The notes below the pieces were generated by a model. It was not told the origin of the DNA and did not search any database. It worked only from the letters and a program-made list of their open reading frames with translations. A program made the translations under genes and the position numbers. Of a stretch of 64,000 bases of DNA, positions 11,345-21,299 are shown piece by piece (position 1 is the first letter of the stretch; the number at the start of each line of letters is the position of its first letter). This stretch comes from Chrysogorgia sp. JL179-B06 (lineage: Eukaryota > Cnidaria > Anthozoa > Scleralcyonacea > Chrysogorgiidae): assembly GCA_035772405.1 (NCBI GenBank), contig JAYKKM010000258.1, positions 1,178,001 to 1,242,000 on the forward strand, in the 5' to 3' direction.

Positions 11345-12440
11345 ATAAAATAATTCAAGAGAACGAGCAGTAAAACTTAAGGAAATTTTTCGCGTTAAAT
11401 TTCCGTGTTTGGATGGCTTGATCCAAGCACGGGTATTGACCAATCACAGCCTGCGTAGTATACAATGTTATTTTATAATGCTTGTTTGCATTATTAACTT
11501 GTAGGCCAGACCCAGGTCGTATAAACACAGCTACTGTATAGTTTGCACGTTTTTGCACCCTTAACTGCCACAGTACTGTACAGTATTTACCTACAGGCTA
11601 TTATTATCAAGCATAGTACAGTAATTATAATTTACATAGAATAATAAATATACTGTACCATATGTAATTTCAAAATTTAAATGGTATATATCTTTTGAAT
11701 TGCATGTATGAATTTAATTCTAACTTCATCAAATGATATGTCAAAATTATATCTTTTGAAACACGACACACTTTCAAATTTTTAAAGTGTTCCATTAACT
11801 TCATATTTACACCACAATTGTTGTTGTTCCAGGACTTTCCAATCAGGTATATAGTACAACTCTCTCGGTTAAGTATTTCAAAATTTATCAAAAGATTTCT
11901 AAGCAATATACCAAAATTATATTTTTTGAAAATTCTAAACATTCAAAACACAACACACTTTTATATTTTTAAATTGTTTCATAATATAGCTACAAACTTC
12001 AAACTTGCAGTACAATTGTGGTTTTCAAGGCTGGCTTTTTAACTTTAGGAACCGTGCCAAAAAACTGATTTGTTAAAGAAATTTTCTTTAAGAAAATTAT
12101 GTATTCCAACGCTCATTCCTCGGTCGTTATTTAACTTATAGTTATAATGGAGGTCAATTTTCGGAATTTCAGTGATCATTAAAATAATGTTACAGCGAAA
12201 ATTTATGATGTCATGATTTTAGTACTCTATGGAAACATATACAGTAGCATCGACATAAGTCAGGTTGGTATTAAAGTCGAAAATTAACAAAGACCAATTC
12301 CCACTTCCACTTCTGTAGGCTAGTGTTCTGTATTTCAGTAATTACCAACAAACGTTTACACAAATCTGCGAAAAATTACGTTAATTTCTCGGGCCACCAG
12401 TGGTGGGACGAGTCTAGGTTTCGAGAAATCGGAATAATTG
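11345..12440. other. AT-rich intergenic DNA, no gene recognised
   Basis: Two similar blocks (about 11685-11820 and 11850-12030) share TCAAAAGAT and CACAACACACTTT-like stretches in the same orientation, indicating an old tandem duplication. The ORFs seen are short and unlike known proteins. Confidence 0.4.
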
Positions 12441-12473
12441 CATCATTCCGTCAGGCTTTGCGAAACTGAGCGT

Positions 12474-12480
12474 TATAAAT
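12474..12480 (+). promoter_or_regulatory. TATA box of copy A secreted-peptide gene
   Basis: TATAAAT lies in a block (TCAGGCTTTGCGAA upstream) that is conserved in front of the copy B peptide (TATAAA at 54798-54803). Conservation between duplicates, rather than the motif alone, supports it. Confidence 0.5.
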
Positions 12481-12609
12481 ACAATACTAAATCTTCACGC
12501 ATGCTTTCTTTCTTCGCTTCCCTGATCTATGTTCATTATTTGATCAAGCTGTTCGAAGTCAAGTGTTCTTTCTTGGACAAGTTATACTACATTTACAGAC
12601 ATTGTAATA

Positions 12610-12746
12610 GTGTCGCTGGCAAGTATCGTGGTTTCATATACGCTCACAATGCTTACAATTACACACGCCGATCGCGGTAGACCTACGGCTACACTAAAAG
12701 ATGACGAGCGATTTCGAAACGGGTTGGTCCGCGATCTCAAATTCAG
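12610..12746 (+). pseudogene. Small secreted-peptide exon, copy A (start codon lost)
   Basis: The plus frame shows a hydrophobic stretch followed by HADRGRPT...DERFRNGLVRDLK, matching the copy B peptide at 54925. Where copy B has ATG this copy has GTG at 12610-12612, and the frame reaches a stop upstream with no other ATG, so translation would need an internal Met inside the hydrophobic segment. The exon ends at a consensus donor (TTCAG/GTAAAA, 12746/12747), so the gene has further exons that I cannot place. Function unknown. Divergent from the NLR gene, as in copy B. Confidence 0.6.
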
Positions 12747-12748
12747 GT

Positions 12749-13379
12749 AAAATTTCGGCACGCGGGCAAATTTTTTTTGGCACGGCACTCCTGATTTTGG
12801 TCGTCGTGTAAACGCAAAAACATTGGGGCCGCGTACTCAAAACTAATTACGTATAAGCTTAATCATGTGACCACAGAACCAACCGAGTAAAAAACAGAGG
12901 GAAATTGTGGTCAGAAGCGGATACAAGAACACTGATAGAGTTGTGTTGGGAGGAAACCATACAATTTTCTTTGCAAAATTGTAAAACATTGTTAAAACGG
13001 AACAAGTTTATAAAACGCTATTGGTAATAAAGTTCCACTCTTCGTCGTTTCATTGACCTCAAACAATGTACTCGTAAGAGGTTATGTTTATAGTCGACAG
13101 AGTCCGCTATTCTTTTCATTTTCTTATTCACAAAAATGAGGAAATACCAAACAAATGCCTTTCTTCTTCGGGTTCGTATCTGCCGCCATTTTTTTTAAGT
13201 ACGTCATGTTAGGCTACATATAGTGGTTACGGTATACTTAAAACCGCTGGCAAACTGACGAACAGGCTCAATAAGTAAGAGTGCCGTTCCAAATTTGGGG
13301 TGCCCAAGAAGAGAACAAAACTTATGTCGTGTAAACGCAACAGGCGTACAAAAAAGATTAGCCCGCGTAGCGAAATTTA
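12749..13379. repeat. Degenerate inverted-repeat element next to the peptide exon donor
   Basis: The left end (AAATTTCGGCACGCGGGC) and the inverse of the right end at about 13340-13379 (AAATTTCGCTACGCGGGC) are related; both sides contain GTCGTGTAAACGCAA. It probably inserted into the intron just behind the donor. Diverged, so only weakly supported. Confidence 0.4.
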
Positions 13380-13763
13380 ACAGCGCCGTACCGAAAAATA
13401 TTTGTCGTGTAAATTGGCCTACACACGTATGTTATATATTTCGACTTCGTAATTCTAAATCTGTTTTCAGAATCGAATTCGGTTAAATATTGACCGAGAT
13501 AACGCTGCATGTCGTGCAAGGTCTGGGAACCATAGATGGGTGAAATCCAGCAGGGGGGTTAGGATGAAACTCTAATGGTGTTGACCAGTTACAGTACATG
13601 TGCCTTCTCTCTTGGTTCGAACTGAAGTGTTTTTATCAGCTGCTTGCTTGGAAGTGTTTGAAGTCAGTTATGTGGCTGGGAAGTATCTTGTTTTCTTTTG
13701 ATATCGCGATAATGACTGACTAAGCAGTTATATCCTATTGCATCATAGTTTCCTGCGCAGGCT

Positions 13764-14462
13764 AAAGAAGCCCGAGTTAACGCCTAGCGGGCGTTTTGTT
13801 GATACTGGTGTCTATTTGGGAGAAATACCATTGCTTTTAGATTAAAATCCACAGAGAAGTGCAATAATTAATACATTTCTTTAGGCTTTTAGCGAAGAGA
13901 TTTGATATCAGTTTCGTAGCGGCTACAGAACTTGACGTTCGTATTAAAAATAAATAACAGACGACAGAGGCGGAAGTGGAAGGTGTTTGTATTTTGACTG
14001 TTATAGGTTTAGTATTTCCGTTAGTATTTAGTTGTATTTAGTTAATTGGGTTGTTCATACTATATATATAGACAAAGCTTTGCATTGTAATTGTAAATAG
14101 GGAAACATTACAAAGTATTCTGTTACCTTCAGGCAGAGTTTAACAACACAGGTTTCGGTGATTTCATCGAACGAACTAGAAAGATAATTAAATTCCATCA
14201 GTGGGGAAGAATAAGATGATGTGTCATTTCACAATTGATAGGGACGCTGGTTTTACGTTGTGTAGTAAAAATACATATTCTAATATTTGAAACTTACCTT
14301 AATAAGAACAGATATTAGATATAACAAGCTGTAGCACGGCCCAGTTGTTTGAGAAATAATTATTAGCCTGCAATGCAGGCTCTTGGGGATGGGAACGCCC
14401 TAAAATGGGAGCCAAGATCCTCCATGCATTGCAGGCTAAATAATCATTTGCAATTGCTCAAT
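13764..14462 (+). repeat. Dispersed repeat R1, copy 1
   Basis: About 700 bp matching 34778-35457 in direct orientation (start AGCCCGAGTTAACGCC; interior TTTGATATCAGTTTCGTAGC and AAGCTTTGCATTGTAATTG; end near GCAGGCTAAATAAT). Differences are scattered substitutions and a few indels. It has no ORF with known similarity, so it is probably a non-autonomous element. The two copies flank the LINE/Polinton nest. Confidence 0.75.
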
Positions 14463-14515
14463 CTCGTTCTCAGAGCAAACAAAGGCTCTGGGATAATCCC
14501 ATATGTACTTCTAGT

Positions 14516-14678
14516 ACGTATTCCATATAAGGAAGTGGTCTACGAGCAAATAGAAGGCATTGACGAGCAAATAGAAGGCATTGACGAGCAAATACATGGC
14601 GTACGAGCGTGCAACGTGTCAGCTATTTCCTCGTTAATTGTCAATGCCTTCATTTGCGCCTCCTTATAAGGAATGCGT
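14516..14678. mobile_element. Short inverted-repeat element with 21-bp tandem repeats
   Basis: The ends GTATTCCATATAAGGA and TCCTTATAAGGAATGCG are inverted. Inside, GCAAATAGAAGGCATTGACGA-type units (21 bp) repeat about three times at 14549-14600, and the inverse CAATGCCTTCATTTGC occurs at 14641-14656. It directly abuts the next MITE. Confidence 0.6.
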
Positions 14679-14682
14679 TCTA

Positions 14683-14945
14683 CAGGGTGTATAAAAAAAA
14701 CGAGACCTTTAGAAATCAAGCTATTGTTGGAATTTGAATGCCTTAGCACTATGCTGAACGTAAAACAGAATTGAATTGAATGTTATGCATGGCGAAGTTA
14801 TTAAATGCTTTTTGGTTTCGTCCAACATATGCAGTTATGCACCTTCATACGATTAGAAGCTATTTTAAATTCCCACGAGCATAAAATCTTGTGCTTAACA
14901 AGAATAGGTTAATTTCTAAAGGTCTCGTTTTTTTTATACACCCTG
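14683..14945. mobile_element. MITE with 34-bp perfect TIRs and TA target duplication
   Basis: CAGGGTGTATAAAAAAAACG at 14683 and its exact inverse ending at 14945 are flanked by TA on both sides (14681-14682, 14946-14947). Including the TA, 36 bp are perfectly inverted. TA duplication points to the Tc1/mariner superfamily. The 263-bp body is non-coding. Confidence 0.85.
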
Positions 14946-15039
14946 TAGATACACCTGTACCCCCTATCGATAATCCATCGCCGGAAGTGTTTTGATTGGT
15001 TAAGAATTAACCTTGTTTTCCCAATCCAGTCTTCAAGAC

Positions 15040-15751
15040 GACCTAAGTCAGAGATAGCCGAATCCGACCACGCATTTTCCGGAAAATTAAAGTCGCCAGC
15101 AACAACAACATGATCGTATTTAGAACACAAATTTCCGGTTAGAAGAATATAATCATGAATATTATCGTTATCAGGAGGTCTGTAGCAACAAATAAATACC
15201 CACTTGGAGTAGTTAGGTAAGGTACATTCCACAGCGACTATGTAAAGGTTGGAGGTGCTGTTTATATTGATATTTGTAGCTAAATATAATAAAACTGGCC
15301 TCTCTCACAGCTATCAAGACGCCACCGCCAGGCCGATCATCGTCACGGTCCGCTCTAAAGATGTTGTAGCCAAAAGGGCATATTCTTCGTGTACCACATA
15401 CACAATGGACACAGACTACGTCATAGACACATCAAGGTTATTTTCTCGGGATTCAGAAGCTTTACAAGAACAAAAATCCTAACCATAACCCAAATAAAAA
15501 CTCTAGTCCTAACCCTGAAATAAAGGAATACTAAACCTACTTTTAAACTAAATATTTCAATGATGTAATATTTTGTGTGTGGCACACGAAGTAGCTGCAC
15601 CCGCCAAAAGGAAGAACTTCGTTGTCCCAAACAGAACTATTCAACCATGTTTCAGACACTAGAGCCACGTCCGAATTCTCCGAGTAGACTAGTTCTTGAA
15701 ATATTAGAAGGTTTGATACACGAGACTTATCGCCGCCATATTCGGGTCCTT
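15040..15751 (-). mobile_element. L2/CR1-like LINE fragment, AP-endonuclease domain (5' part at 33944-34230)
   Basis: On the minus strand, 15592-15751 encodes SENSDVALVSETWLN and 15040-15384 encodes CPFGYNIFRADRDDDRPGGG, WVFICCYRPPDN and HVVVAGDFNFPENAW: the ordered blocks of the apurinic-type endonuclease of L2/CR1-group LINEs. A 207-bp MITE at 15385-15591 splits it, and the Polinton with its host MITE separates it from the start of the same ORF at 33944-34230. Frame changes near 15270 show decay. It stops near 15040, where another repeat begins (AACCAATCAAAACACTTCCG, also at 36062-36095). Confidence 0.75.
15385..15591 (-). mobile_element. MITE, family 5, copy B (empty Polinton site)
   Basis: A 207-bp unit with inverted ends CTTCGTGT(A/G)CCACA inserted in LINE endonuclease sequence, between the PFGG and CPFGY blocks. 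On its minus strand it carries GAGTTTTTATTTGGGTTATG, the same sequence that in MITE copy A is interrupted by the Polinton. Only one TTTGGG is present here. Confidence 0.75.
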
Positions 15752-15832
15752 CTTCGTGTAGAGGACACAGAAATTTGCATAATCGAAAAGTTGGGTTTAG
15801 AAGTAGGGTTAGTGATGGAGTTTTTGTTTGGG
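15752..15832 (+). mobile_element. MITE, family 5, copy A, left part (split by the Polinton)
   Basis: The left end CTTCGTGTAGAGGACACAG and the interior match copy B in opposite orientation. The rest lies at 33845-33943, after the Polinton. The last six bases, TTTGGG (15827-15832), are the left copy of the Polinton target duplication. Confidence 0.8.
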
Positions 15833-16458
15833 AGTAGTATAGTAAGTGGGGCTGCGGGCCCAGCGACGTCAAACGTGAATATAAACACCAAAACATCACC
15901 AAATTTGTGTCGAGCCACAACTCGGCAATGTTTTGGTACTCACGTTTTATAATCGACGTTGGCGAGCTCACAGCCTCACTCTCTGTGCTATTATGGTGAT
16001 CGTTAGTCAATCTAAACACCCCTCCCACGTTTTCTACTCAGTTGATGCCAAATATTAGAAAAATCACAACTTTCGCTAAACTTTACGCTACTTTAGCCAT
16101 ATTTTAAAAATAGTCGTTTCAACATTTTCACAAATTTGTCGAATCGCATTTAAAAAATAGTCGTTTCAACGTTTTCACAAATTTGTCAAATCACATTTAA
16201 AAAATAGAAAGCGCCGTTTCAACATTTTCACAAATTTGTTAAATCACATTTTCACAAATTTGTCAAATCACATTTAAAAAATAGAAAGTGTCGTTTCAAC
16301 ATTTTCACAAATTTGTCAAATCACATTTTTACAAATTTGTGTATCGTAAAAGTGTCTCACGCGTGATAAAATTGCCACCTGTTATGCAAATTAGGTTATT
16401 GCCACCTGTTAATAATAGATTAGTCCGTTTGTTCACTATTTTCAGCGTTTGTCGCCTC
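15833..16458 (+). repeat. Polinton left TIR (626 bp)
   Basis: Inverse of 33219-33844 with two mismatches seen by eye (one in an AAATGCG/AAACGCG stretch, one in AATCTATT/AATCAATT). The inner 39 bp encode the last 12 residues and stop of DNA polymerase B. It contains six ACAAATTTGT palindromes at 16130, 16177, 16230, 16254, 16307 and 16331. Confidence 0.95.
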
Positions 16459-19400
16459 GCCTTTTACTTCAATGTTTTTGTGACCATACGCATAGGAGTC
16501 AATACCATTTTCTAAAAGGTATCGTTTGTCATCAAAACAGGATAGCGACACTTTATTAATTTCATAACTACCTAGCTGATGTTTGACACTTCTAATGGTC
16601 TTCATTGTGTGTCGCAATTGTTTCTGCTCGAGTAACACGCTTTTGTAATCTTCGTGTCTGATTACCTTTTTAATTATATTTTTTCTAATACCTTTAGCGG
16701 TTTTCCCACCACCTCCACCCTCTTTCAAATAGCTATACATTTTACTGCGCAACCCAACGAACTCAATAATTGGTGTTCCAGCGCACTCGTCCTTCATCTT
16801 GCCAATGACTTTCTTGTTCTCTTTGAAAGCGAATGGGTTGTCTGCAGGGTAATCGCTATTGTCAAACTTTTCGCGCTCCTCCATGAAGTCAGAATAAACG
16901 TCGTCAGTTTTGATTGTGTACAACAGACTGTCAGTGTCAGTGAAGTGCAATCTACAGGTGTCGCTAGAGTACTTTTTCATAATATAATTGTAGTGAAAAT
17001 TGTACATCAGCGTTTTACTCAAGTCTAGTATGCACATACCCACATATGCAGGTCTATTTAGTGTCAGCGTTTCTTTAACCTTATGGACAGCGACTAAATT
17101 CTCGCTAAATATCTTGCAAGACACAAACGTAGGCTTTGAGACAAGCTTTTCTAATTTCTTCGCAGTGGTCACTAATCTTACGTCCACACGCTTCCTCAAG
17201 TTTTCCATCGTTTTTCCGAACACACTGTTGTTCATCAACTTGAAGAAGTCCTTCTCAAAAGCGTTCTTAGCCGCGGTTCTTTTGACTGTGTTAAAGTCGA
17301 TGTACTTGCCTAGCCACTTGGACTGGTCAAACTGCAGGACCCTGTGAATCTTATTGATTTTTAATCCAAGATCCATGTACAACTGCAGATTTCCGTAGTG
17401 ACACACATACTTTTTTTTGTCCATCAAATTAGTCACCAGCTTCTTTACACCACCAACACTCACGTTAAACTTATTTTTGATTTTCGTGCAGTAATCCGAC
17501 AACATGTCAACGGTTATCTCCATCTTCTCAGGAGCCAGCGGGTAGTCGTTGTGTAGGTCATGCAAATGGGCTGGGTACTCCAAGTCAACCTCAAGCAGTA
17601 AACCTTTTTTACTATTGTTGTGATACTCACGCAGATTAACTTTTTCTATTTCTTTCTCAGTCAACCACTTGAAGCCGCCCGTGGGTAGACTTCGACTCAT
17701 TGCCCATCCATACTTCGACTCTTGCTCTTTGTCATACCCTTCCATGTACTTATTATTCGCCACGCCATGTCTGTTACATATGTAGCTCACACCACCACGC
17801 ATACCTAATTCTACGAACTGGAACATGTCGATGTCGGACAATAACTCAAGTTCTACTCCAGTCATCTTTAACATGGCATCCCAAGCCAATCCGGGCGATG
17901 TGAAATAGTGACACGGGTCTAATTTGTACTCGCGATGGCATGTCTTTCTAAAGTTCTCAAAAACGTCGGCAAGCAAGAGCACGTCACTTTTCAAATACAG
18001 GTCGTGATACTCACCCATACTTTCAACGTCGAAGTAGTCCCACACATCGATGGCGCGCTCATGCATTTCTTCCGCGATGTGCTCATCGTTCAGAACGCTG
18101 TAGAAATCTTTTTTGGAGGGTAGCTCGCGCTCGTCGAATTTTTCAAAGGAGTCCATATAATCATAGGGATAGACCCCCTTTCTTGTCATAAGTGCCAACC
18201 CTGTTTCACGAAACACTTCTGACGTGTATTTGAAAGCGTCCCTTGGTAGGTTCTTCACCAAGTTGTCTAGACCACTACCCATGAACTGAAAGCTGTCCAA
18301 GAACACCAAGTTTTTTCCAAGCATGAACGCCATGTACTTCTCCATGTTGTTTGGTATCACATTTATGTCTTGGCCAAACTTACCAATCTCCTGCATGATG
18401 AAATGACTATCGTAGCCGCGCAAGTTATGAAAGATCACAGGAATTTTATCAGTCAATCTAAAGTTCACATTACACTGACGATGTGCGGACCCTCTGTACT
18501 TACCTGACACGTGACAGTGGTCTCTCACTCTAACGTCAGCGCCAGTGTACTCAACACTGCAAATATGGCAACTCTTAGCCTCGTCGAAATCTTGTTTGTC
18601 GTCGTCAGTCAGCATCATCTCTTTGTTAAAGTGACTCTCAGATGTTTCTTTACAATATTCAACAATTTCTAACATCTCCCCAATGAACTTGTTGACTGCG
18701 TTTTCACCGCGATACACTTTTACTGGCTTACTGTACTCGTTGTCATAACAACAAACCAGTTTATACCCATAACCACAGTCAACGTGCCTCTGGTAGGCAT
18801 TTGTGTAGCTACACTCGCTTGACAGCTTTGTTGTGTGCACCTTCTGTGTGATAGCCTCGAAGTCTGCATACACCACAAATGGTACATTTAATTGTCTACT
18901 AAAATTCTCGTATTTCACTTTCGCACCTTTTTGTGGCATTTTAATAGCTTGCTTCCCATTGATGACCAAACACACTTCAATATGACTTTCAAGCACGTCC
19001 GCGCGGGTGAAACACTGCAAACAATACCTGCAAAAATGCTTTCTCGCCTTGTGCTCTGTCTGACGGTACATGAACTTGTTAAAATTACGAATATATACAT
19101 AATGCTTGTTGCCCACGTCATTAGTTATCAACAATAGGTCCATATGGTCAGGATACGCCTCCTTAGAAACGTACACAGGGAATGGCTGCTTATTTTCATA
19201 CCCAAAAACATTGATGCTAATTTCGTTAACCTTTTCGATCTTGTTGTAGTCTTTGAGTGTGACTGGGAAGTCAACTCCGTCATAATTCAGCTCACCGACG
19301 TGCCTAGCGTACTTCGACGTTCTATCGGAGTGTTTTCCAACAGGAAACTTATGCGCTAGGTGACACCATCTAAAGCACTCGTTATCATCATCGTTATTTA

Positions 19401-20010
19401 CATTTATCAGACCCTTCATACTGTTGCGCAGCTCCTTTGGCAGCGCAATGTAGCTACTCCCATGCAAGGGTCTGTAAATAGCGACATTAACGTAGTGTGC
19501 ATCTATTTTGTCGATAGTCCATCCAGACCCCTCAGATAGCCACCCAGCTATCCGCGTCAAAATCTGCTCCGACCCACGATTGGCGACACCCTCAATGTCG
19601 TGCTCGTTAATGACGACGAACGTTTCGCTGTTAAAGTAGGCAGTTTTGTACGTGGTCTTATCGAGTTCTAAAACTTTCTCAAAAGTGACCTTGACTGTCT
19701 CTACCACTTTCATTCCGTTGGTCTCACCTAATTCACGTCTCAAAAGGTTAGTGACAGCGCTTCTACTACCATTTACCTGATTGATGTCTCTGTCGTCAAT
19801 TACCTCGACTCCATAAGACCTTGTGAACCCTCTCAGTGCTCGATCCAACAGATGCGTTGACGGTGTGAGGTCTTCGACTAGACGTTGCCCCTCCTGATCT
19901 CTAAAGAAGCCGTGAACGTTGGTCGCTTCATCTGTTAGTGAATTGACAACGGCTGCGCTCGTCTTATGCGCCCGTCTTTTTGTCAGTGGGTTTTTCACAG
20001 TCCGACTCAT
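16420..20010 (-). CDS. polB: Polinton DNA polymerase, family B (protein-primed type)
   Basis: 1196 residues, ATG start. Roughly 1-370 is the conserved N-terminal region of Polinton polymerases, ending in a Cys/His cluster (C327, C330, H343, C347). The 3'-5' exonuclease motifs follow: YADFEA at 381 (Exo I), FHNLRGYDSHF at 527 (Exo II), YLKSDVLLLADVF at 672 (Exo III); a second Cys/His cluster sits at 481-500. The polymerase core has motif A DLEYPAHLHD at 809, motif B KLMNNSVFGKTMEN at 924, motif C TDTDS at 1024 and LRSKMYS at 1087. All catalytic acidic residues seen are present. The family replicates the linear element by protein priming. The start overlaps the stop of the upstream zinc-ribbon gene by a few bases (ATGA type), implying co-transcription. 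The last 12 residues lie in the TIR and are shared with the protein at 32745-33257. Confidence 0.96.
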   Translation of the reverse strand: MSRTVKNPLTKRRAHKTSAAVVNSLTDEATNVHGFFRDQEGQRLVEDLTPSTHLLDRALRGFTRSYGVEVIDDRDINQVNGSRSAVTNLLRRELGETNGMKVVETVKVTFEKVLELDKTTYKTAYFNSETFVVINEHDIEGVANRGSEQILTRIAGWLSEGSGWTIDKIDAHYVNVAIYRPLHGSSYIALPKELRNSMKGLINVNNDDDNECFRWCHLAHKFPVGKHSDRTSKYARHVGELNYDGVDFPVTLKDYNKIEKVNEISINVFGYENKQPFPVYVSKEAYPDHMDLLLITNDVGNKHYVYIRNFNKFMYRQTEHKARKHFCRYCLQCFTRADVLESHIEVCLVINGKQAIKMPQKGAKVKYENFSRQLNVPFVVYADFEAITQKVHTTKLSSECSYTNAYQRHVDCGYGYKLVCCYDNEYSKPVKVYRGENAVNKFIGEMLEIVEYCKETSESHFNKEMMLTDDDKQDFDEAKSCHICSVEYTGADVRVRDHCHVSGKYRGSAHRQCNVNFRLTDKIPVIFHNLRGYDSHFIMQEIGKFGQDINVIPNNMEKYMAFMLGKNLVFLDSFQFMGSGLDNLVKNLPRDAFKYTSEVFRETGLALMTRKGVYPYDYMDSFEKFDERELPSKKDFYSVLNDEHIAEEMHERAIDVWDYFDVESMGEYHDLYLKSDVLLLADVFENFRKTCHREYKLDPCHYFTSPGLAWDAMLKMTGVELELLSDIDMFQFVELGMRGGVSYICNRHGVANNKYMEGYDKEQESKYGWAMSRSLPTGGFKWLTEKEIEKVNLREYHNNSKKGLLLEVDLEYPAHLHDLHNDYPLAPEKMEITVDMLSDYCTKIKNKFNVSVGGVKKLVTNLMDKKKYVCHYGNLQLYMDLGLKINKIHRVLQFDQSKWLGKYIDFNTVKRTAAKNAFEKDFFKLMNNSVFGKTMENLRKRVDVRLVTTAKKLEKLVSKPTFVSCKIFSENLVAVHKVKETLTLNRPAYVGMCILDLSKTLMYNFHYNYIMKKYSSDTCRLHFTDTDSLLYTIKTDDVYSDFMEEREKFDNSDYPADNPFAFKENKKVIGKMKDECAGTPIIEFVGLRSKMYSYLKEGGGGGKTAKGIRKNIIKKVIRHEDYKSVLLEQKQLRHTMKTIRSVKHQLGSYEINKVSLSCFDDKRYLLENGIDSYAYGHKNIEVKGEATNAENSEQTD

Positions 20011-20591
20011 TGGCTTCTATATACACTACACTTATTTATTTTTTTCCTAAACCACTCGTCGTAATAATTGTCGCCACTTTCGCACCATCCCAGCTTTGGG
20101 TACACCACCCCAAACAAATTGTCGTCGAACAAGTCTTTCACCTTCCCGTCTTTGAGGTCTGACACCTTCTTGAGTGTCTCGACTCGTCTTCTATGACACA
20201 ACCTAATAATGTAGTATCCATATCTGCTGACATTTCTACCCTTTATCAAATTGCATGAGTGCAACGCATTGACAACTTTCAGGAAGTCCTCTTTTATCAA
20301 CTCAAGGTGCTCACCCTTCACAACGTTCCGCAGTCTCCTCCCCATCCACCAAGACCGTTTGTGAACGCTTTTTAATCGCGTGAGTCTCATGTCGCTGTAA
20401 CTCTGAGTGTAGCCCCATTCGATGTCACCACACTTTGGACATGCGTACCCACCACAGTCAGTCACATTTTTCACAACGTCACAATCCGAGCAGTAGTGAA
20501 TTCTGAGGGTGTCTCCACACTCAGTTTGCGTCTCACTCGCGATTTCGTCAATTGTGTAACCATAGCTCATCTGCCTCATAAGTTTGTCCAT
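20007..20591 (-). CDS. Zinc-ribbon protein, possible VLTF3-like late transcription factor
   Basis: The first ATG in frame is at 20591 (194 residues); the frame is open up to a GTG at 20636. Near the N-terminus are four cysteines in a zinc-ribbon arrangement (CSDC at 34-37, CPKC at 51-54), followed by a basic helical region (RLTRLKSVHKRSWW) and a C-terminal part with FGVVYPKLGW and YYDEWFRK. Zinc ribbon followed by a conserved basic domain is the layout of poxvirus-type late transcription factor VLTF3 homologues found in large DNA viruses and some Polinton-like viruses. The likeness is by pattern only, so this is a suggestion. Its position just before polB, with overlapping stop and start, fits an expression or replication role. 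Confidence 0.6.
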   Translation of the reverse strand: MDKLMRQMSYGYTIDEIASETQTECGDTLRIHYCSDCDVVKNVTDCGGYACPKCGDIEWGYTQSYSDMRLTRLKSVHKRSWWMGRRLRNVVKGEHLELIKEDFLKVVNALHSCNLIKGRNVSRYGYYIIRLCHRRRVETLKKVSDLKDGKVKDLFDDNLFGVVYPKLGWCESGDNYYDEWFRKKINKCSVYRSQ

Positions 20592-20617
20592 CACTCTTAT
20601 ACTACTCCAACATTTTT

Positions 20618-21037
20618 TTATCGAGTTAGTACCCACACTGCTATTCCACTACCCAAACCTAGCGCGCTAACAAACAACAATTGGTAGTCCTTCATTTCCG
20701 CACTCGGTTGGTAGTAATCCGCAATCTTCGGGGAGTTAGTGAACACTCGTCCGCCGTGCTGAATAGTCATCGCTCTTCCAAGCTCCTCCAACGCGCGGCT
20801 TGTGTCATTAATGTCAGCATTAGCGTCAGAGAGCCGTTGTCGTAAACGCTGGATCTTATCTCTCTTGGCGACTTCGTTTTCAGACCACGCTTCTTTCGCA
20901 CTGGCTAGCTGCTCCAACGCGTGGTTGTGTCTTTCCATCTCAGCTTCATAACCCGAGTGATTAAACTTCGAAAACATAAATCCAGCGCCTGCAAAAGCCA
21001 CTGCATTAAATATCCCTCCAGCCACAACACTCACCAT
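20618..21037 (-). CDS. Conserved Polinton membrane/coiled-coil protein
   Basis: 139 residues with a hydrophobic N-terminal segment (about 1-22), a charged coiled-coil centre (YEAEMERHNHALEQLASAKE onward, about 30-95) and a hydrophobic C-terminus (LLFVSALGLGSGIAVWVL). Proteins of this shape, with the motif pattern around NEVAKRDKIQRLRQ and a DYY-P linker, recur in animal Polintons as I recall them; the function is unknown and a virion role is plausible. Its stop overlaps the open frame upstream of the zinc-ribbon ATG, and the next gene starts 4 bp upstream. Confidence 0.75.
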   Translation of the reverse strand: MVSVVAGGIFNAVAFAGAGFMFSKFNHSGYEAEMERHNHALEQLASAKEAWSENEVAKRDKIQRLRQRLSDANADINDTSRALEELGRAMTIQHGGRVFTNSPKIADYYQPSAEMKDYQLLFVSALGLGSGIAVWVLTR

Positions 21038-21041
21038 TAAC

Positions 21042-21284
21042 TTACGTTGATTTGAATGGGTCTGTCGGTATCCACTTTTTCGATTGCACCCACTTTACTA
21101 GCAGCGTTCCTGCACCAACAGCTGCAGCAAGTTTCACTGTGCCCTTCACAGTCTCTGGTGTTCCCAATGGTTCTCCCAAAGCCTTTTTAGAGATCATACT
21201 CACTGCCACAGCGCCAGTCGTGACAAGTAGCGCATCATACAATTCGTTCATAAGTTCTTTTCGATCGATCGCAGTCATATACAT
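21042..21284 (-). CDS. Small conserved Polinton membrane protein
   Basis: 80 residues, ATG start. Two hydrophobic segments (about 19-33 and 52-66) are separated by LGEPLGTPETVKGTVKLAA, and the C-terminus carries KKWIPTDPFK. Polintons of other animals encode a similar short protein; its biochemical role is unknown. It sits tightly between two other small membrane-protein genes, which suggests one transcription unit of virion or membrane components. Confidence 0.7.
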   Translation of the reverse strand: MYMTAIDRKELMNELYDALLVTTGAVAVSMISKKALGEPLGTPETVKGTVKLAAAVGAGTLLVKWVQSKKWIPTDPFKST

Positions 21285-21299
21285 TGTCGTGTGTTTTGT

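Noticed and set aside
15543..16028. 161-codon minus-strand ORF across the left Polinton border
   Set aside because: It fuses TIR, MITE and LINE sequence; the LINE part is annotated as such and the rest is chance. The mirror ORF at 33649-33918 has the same cause.
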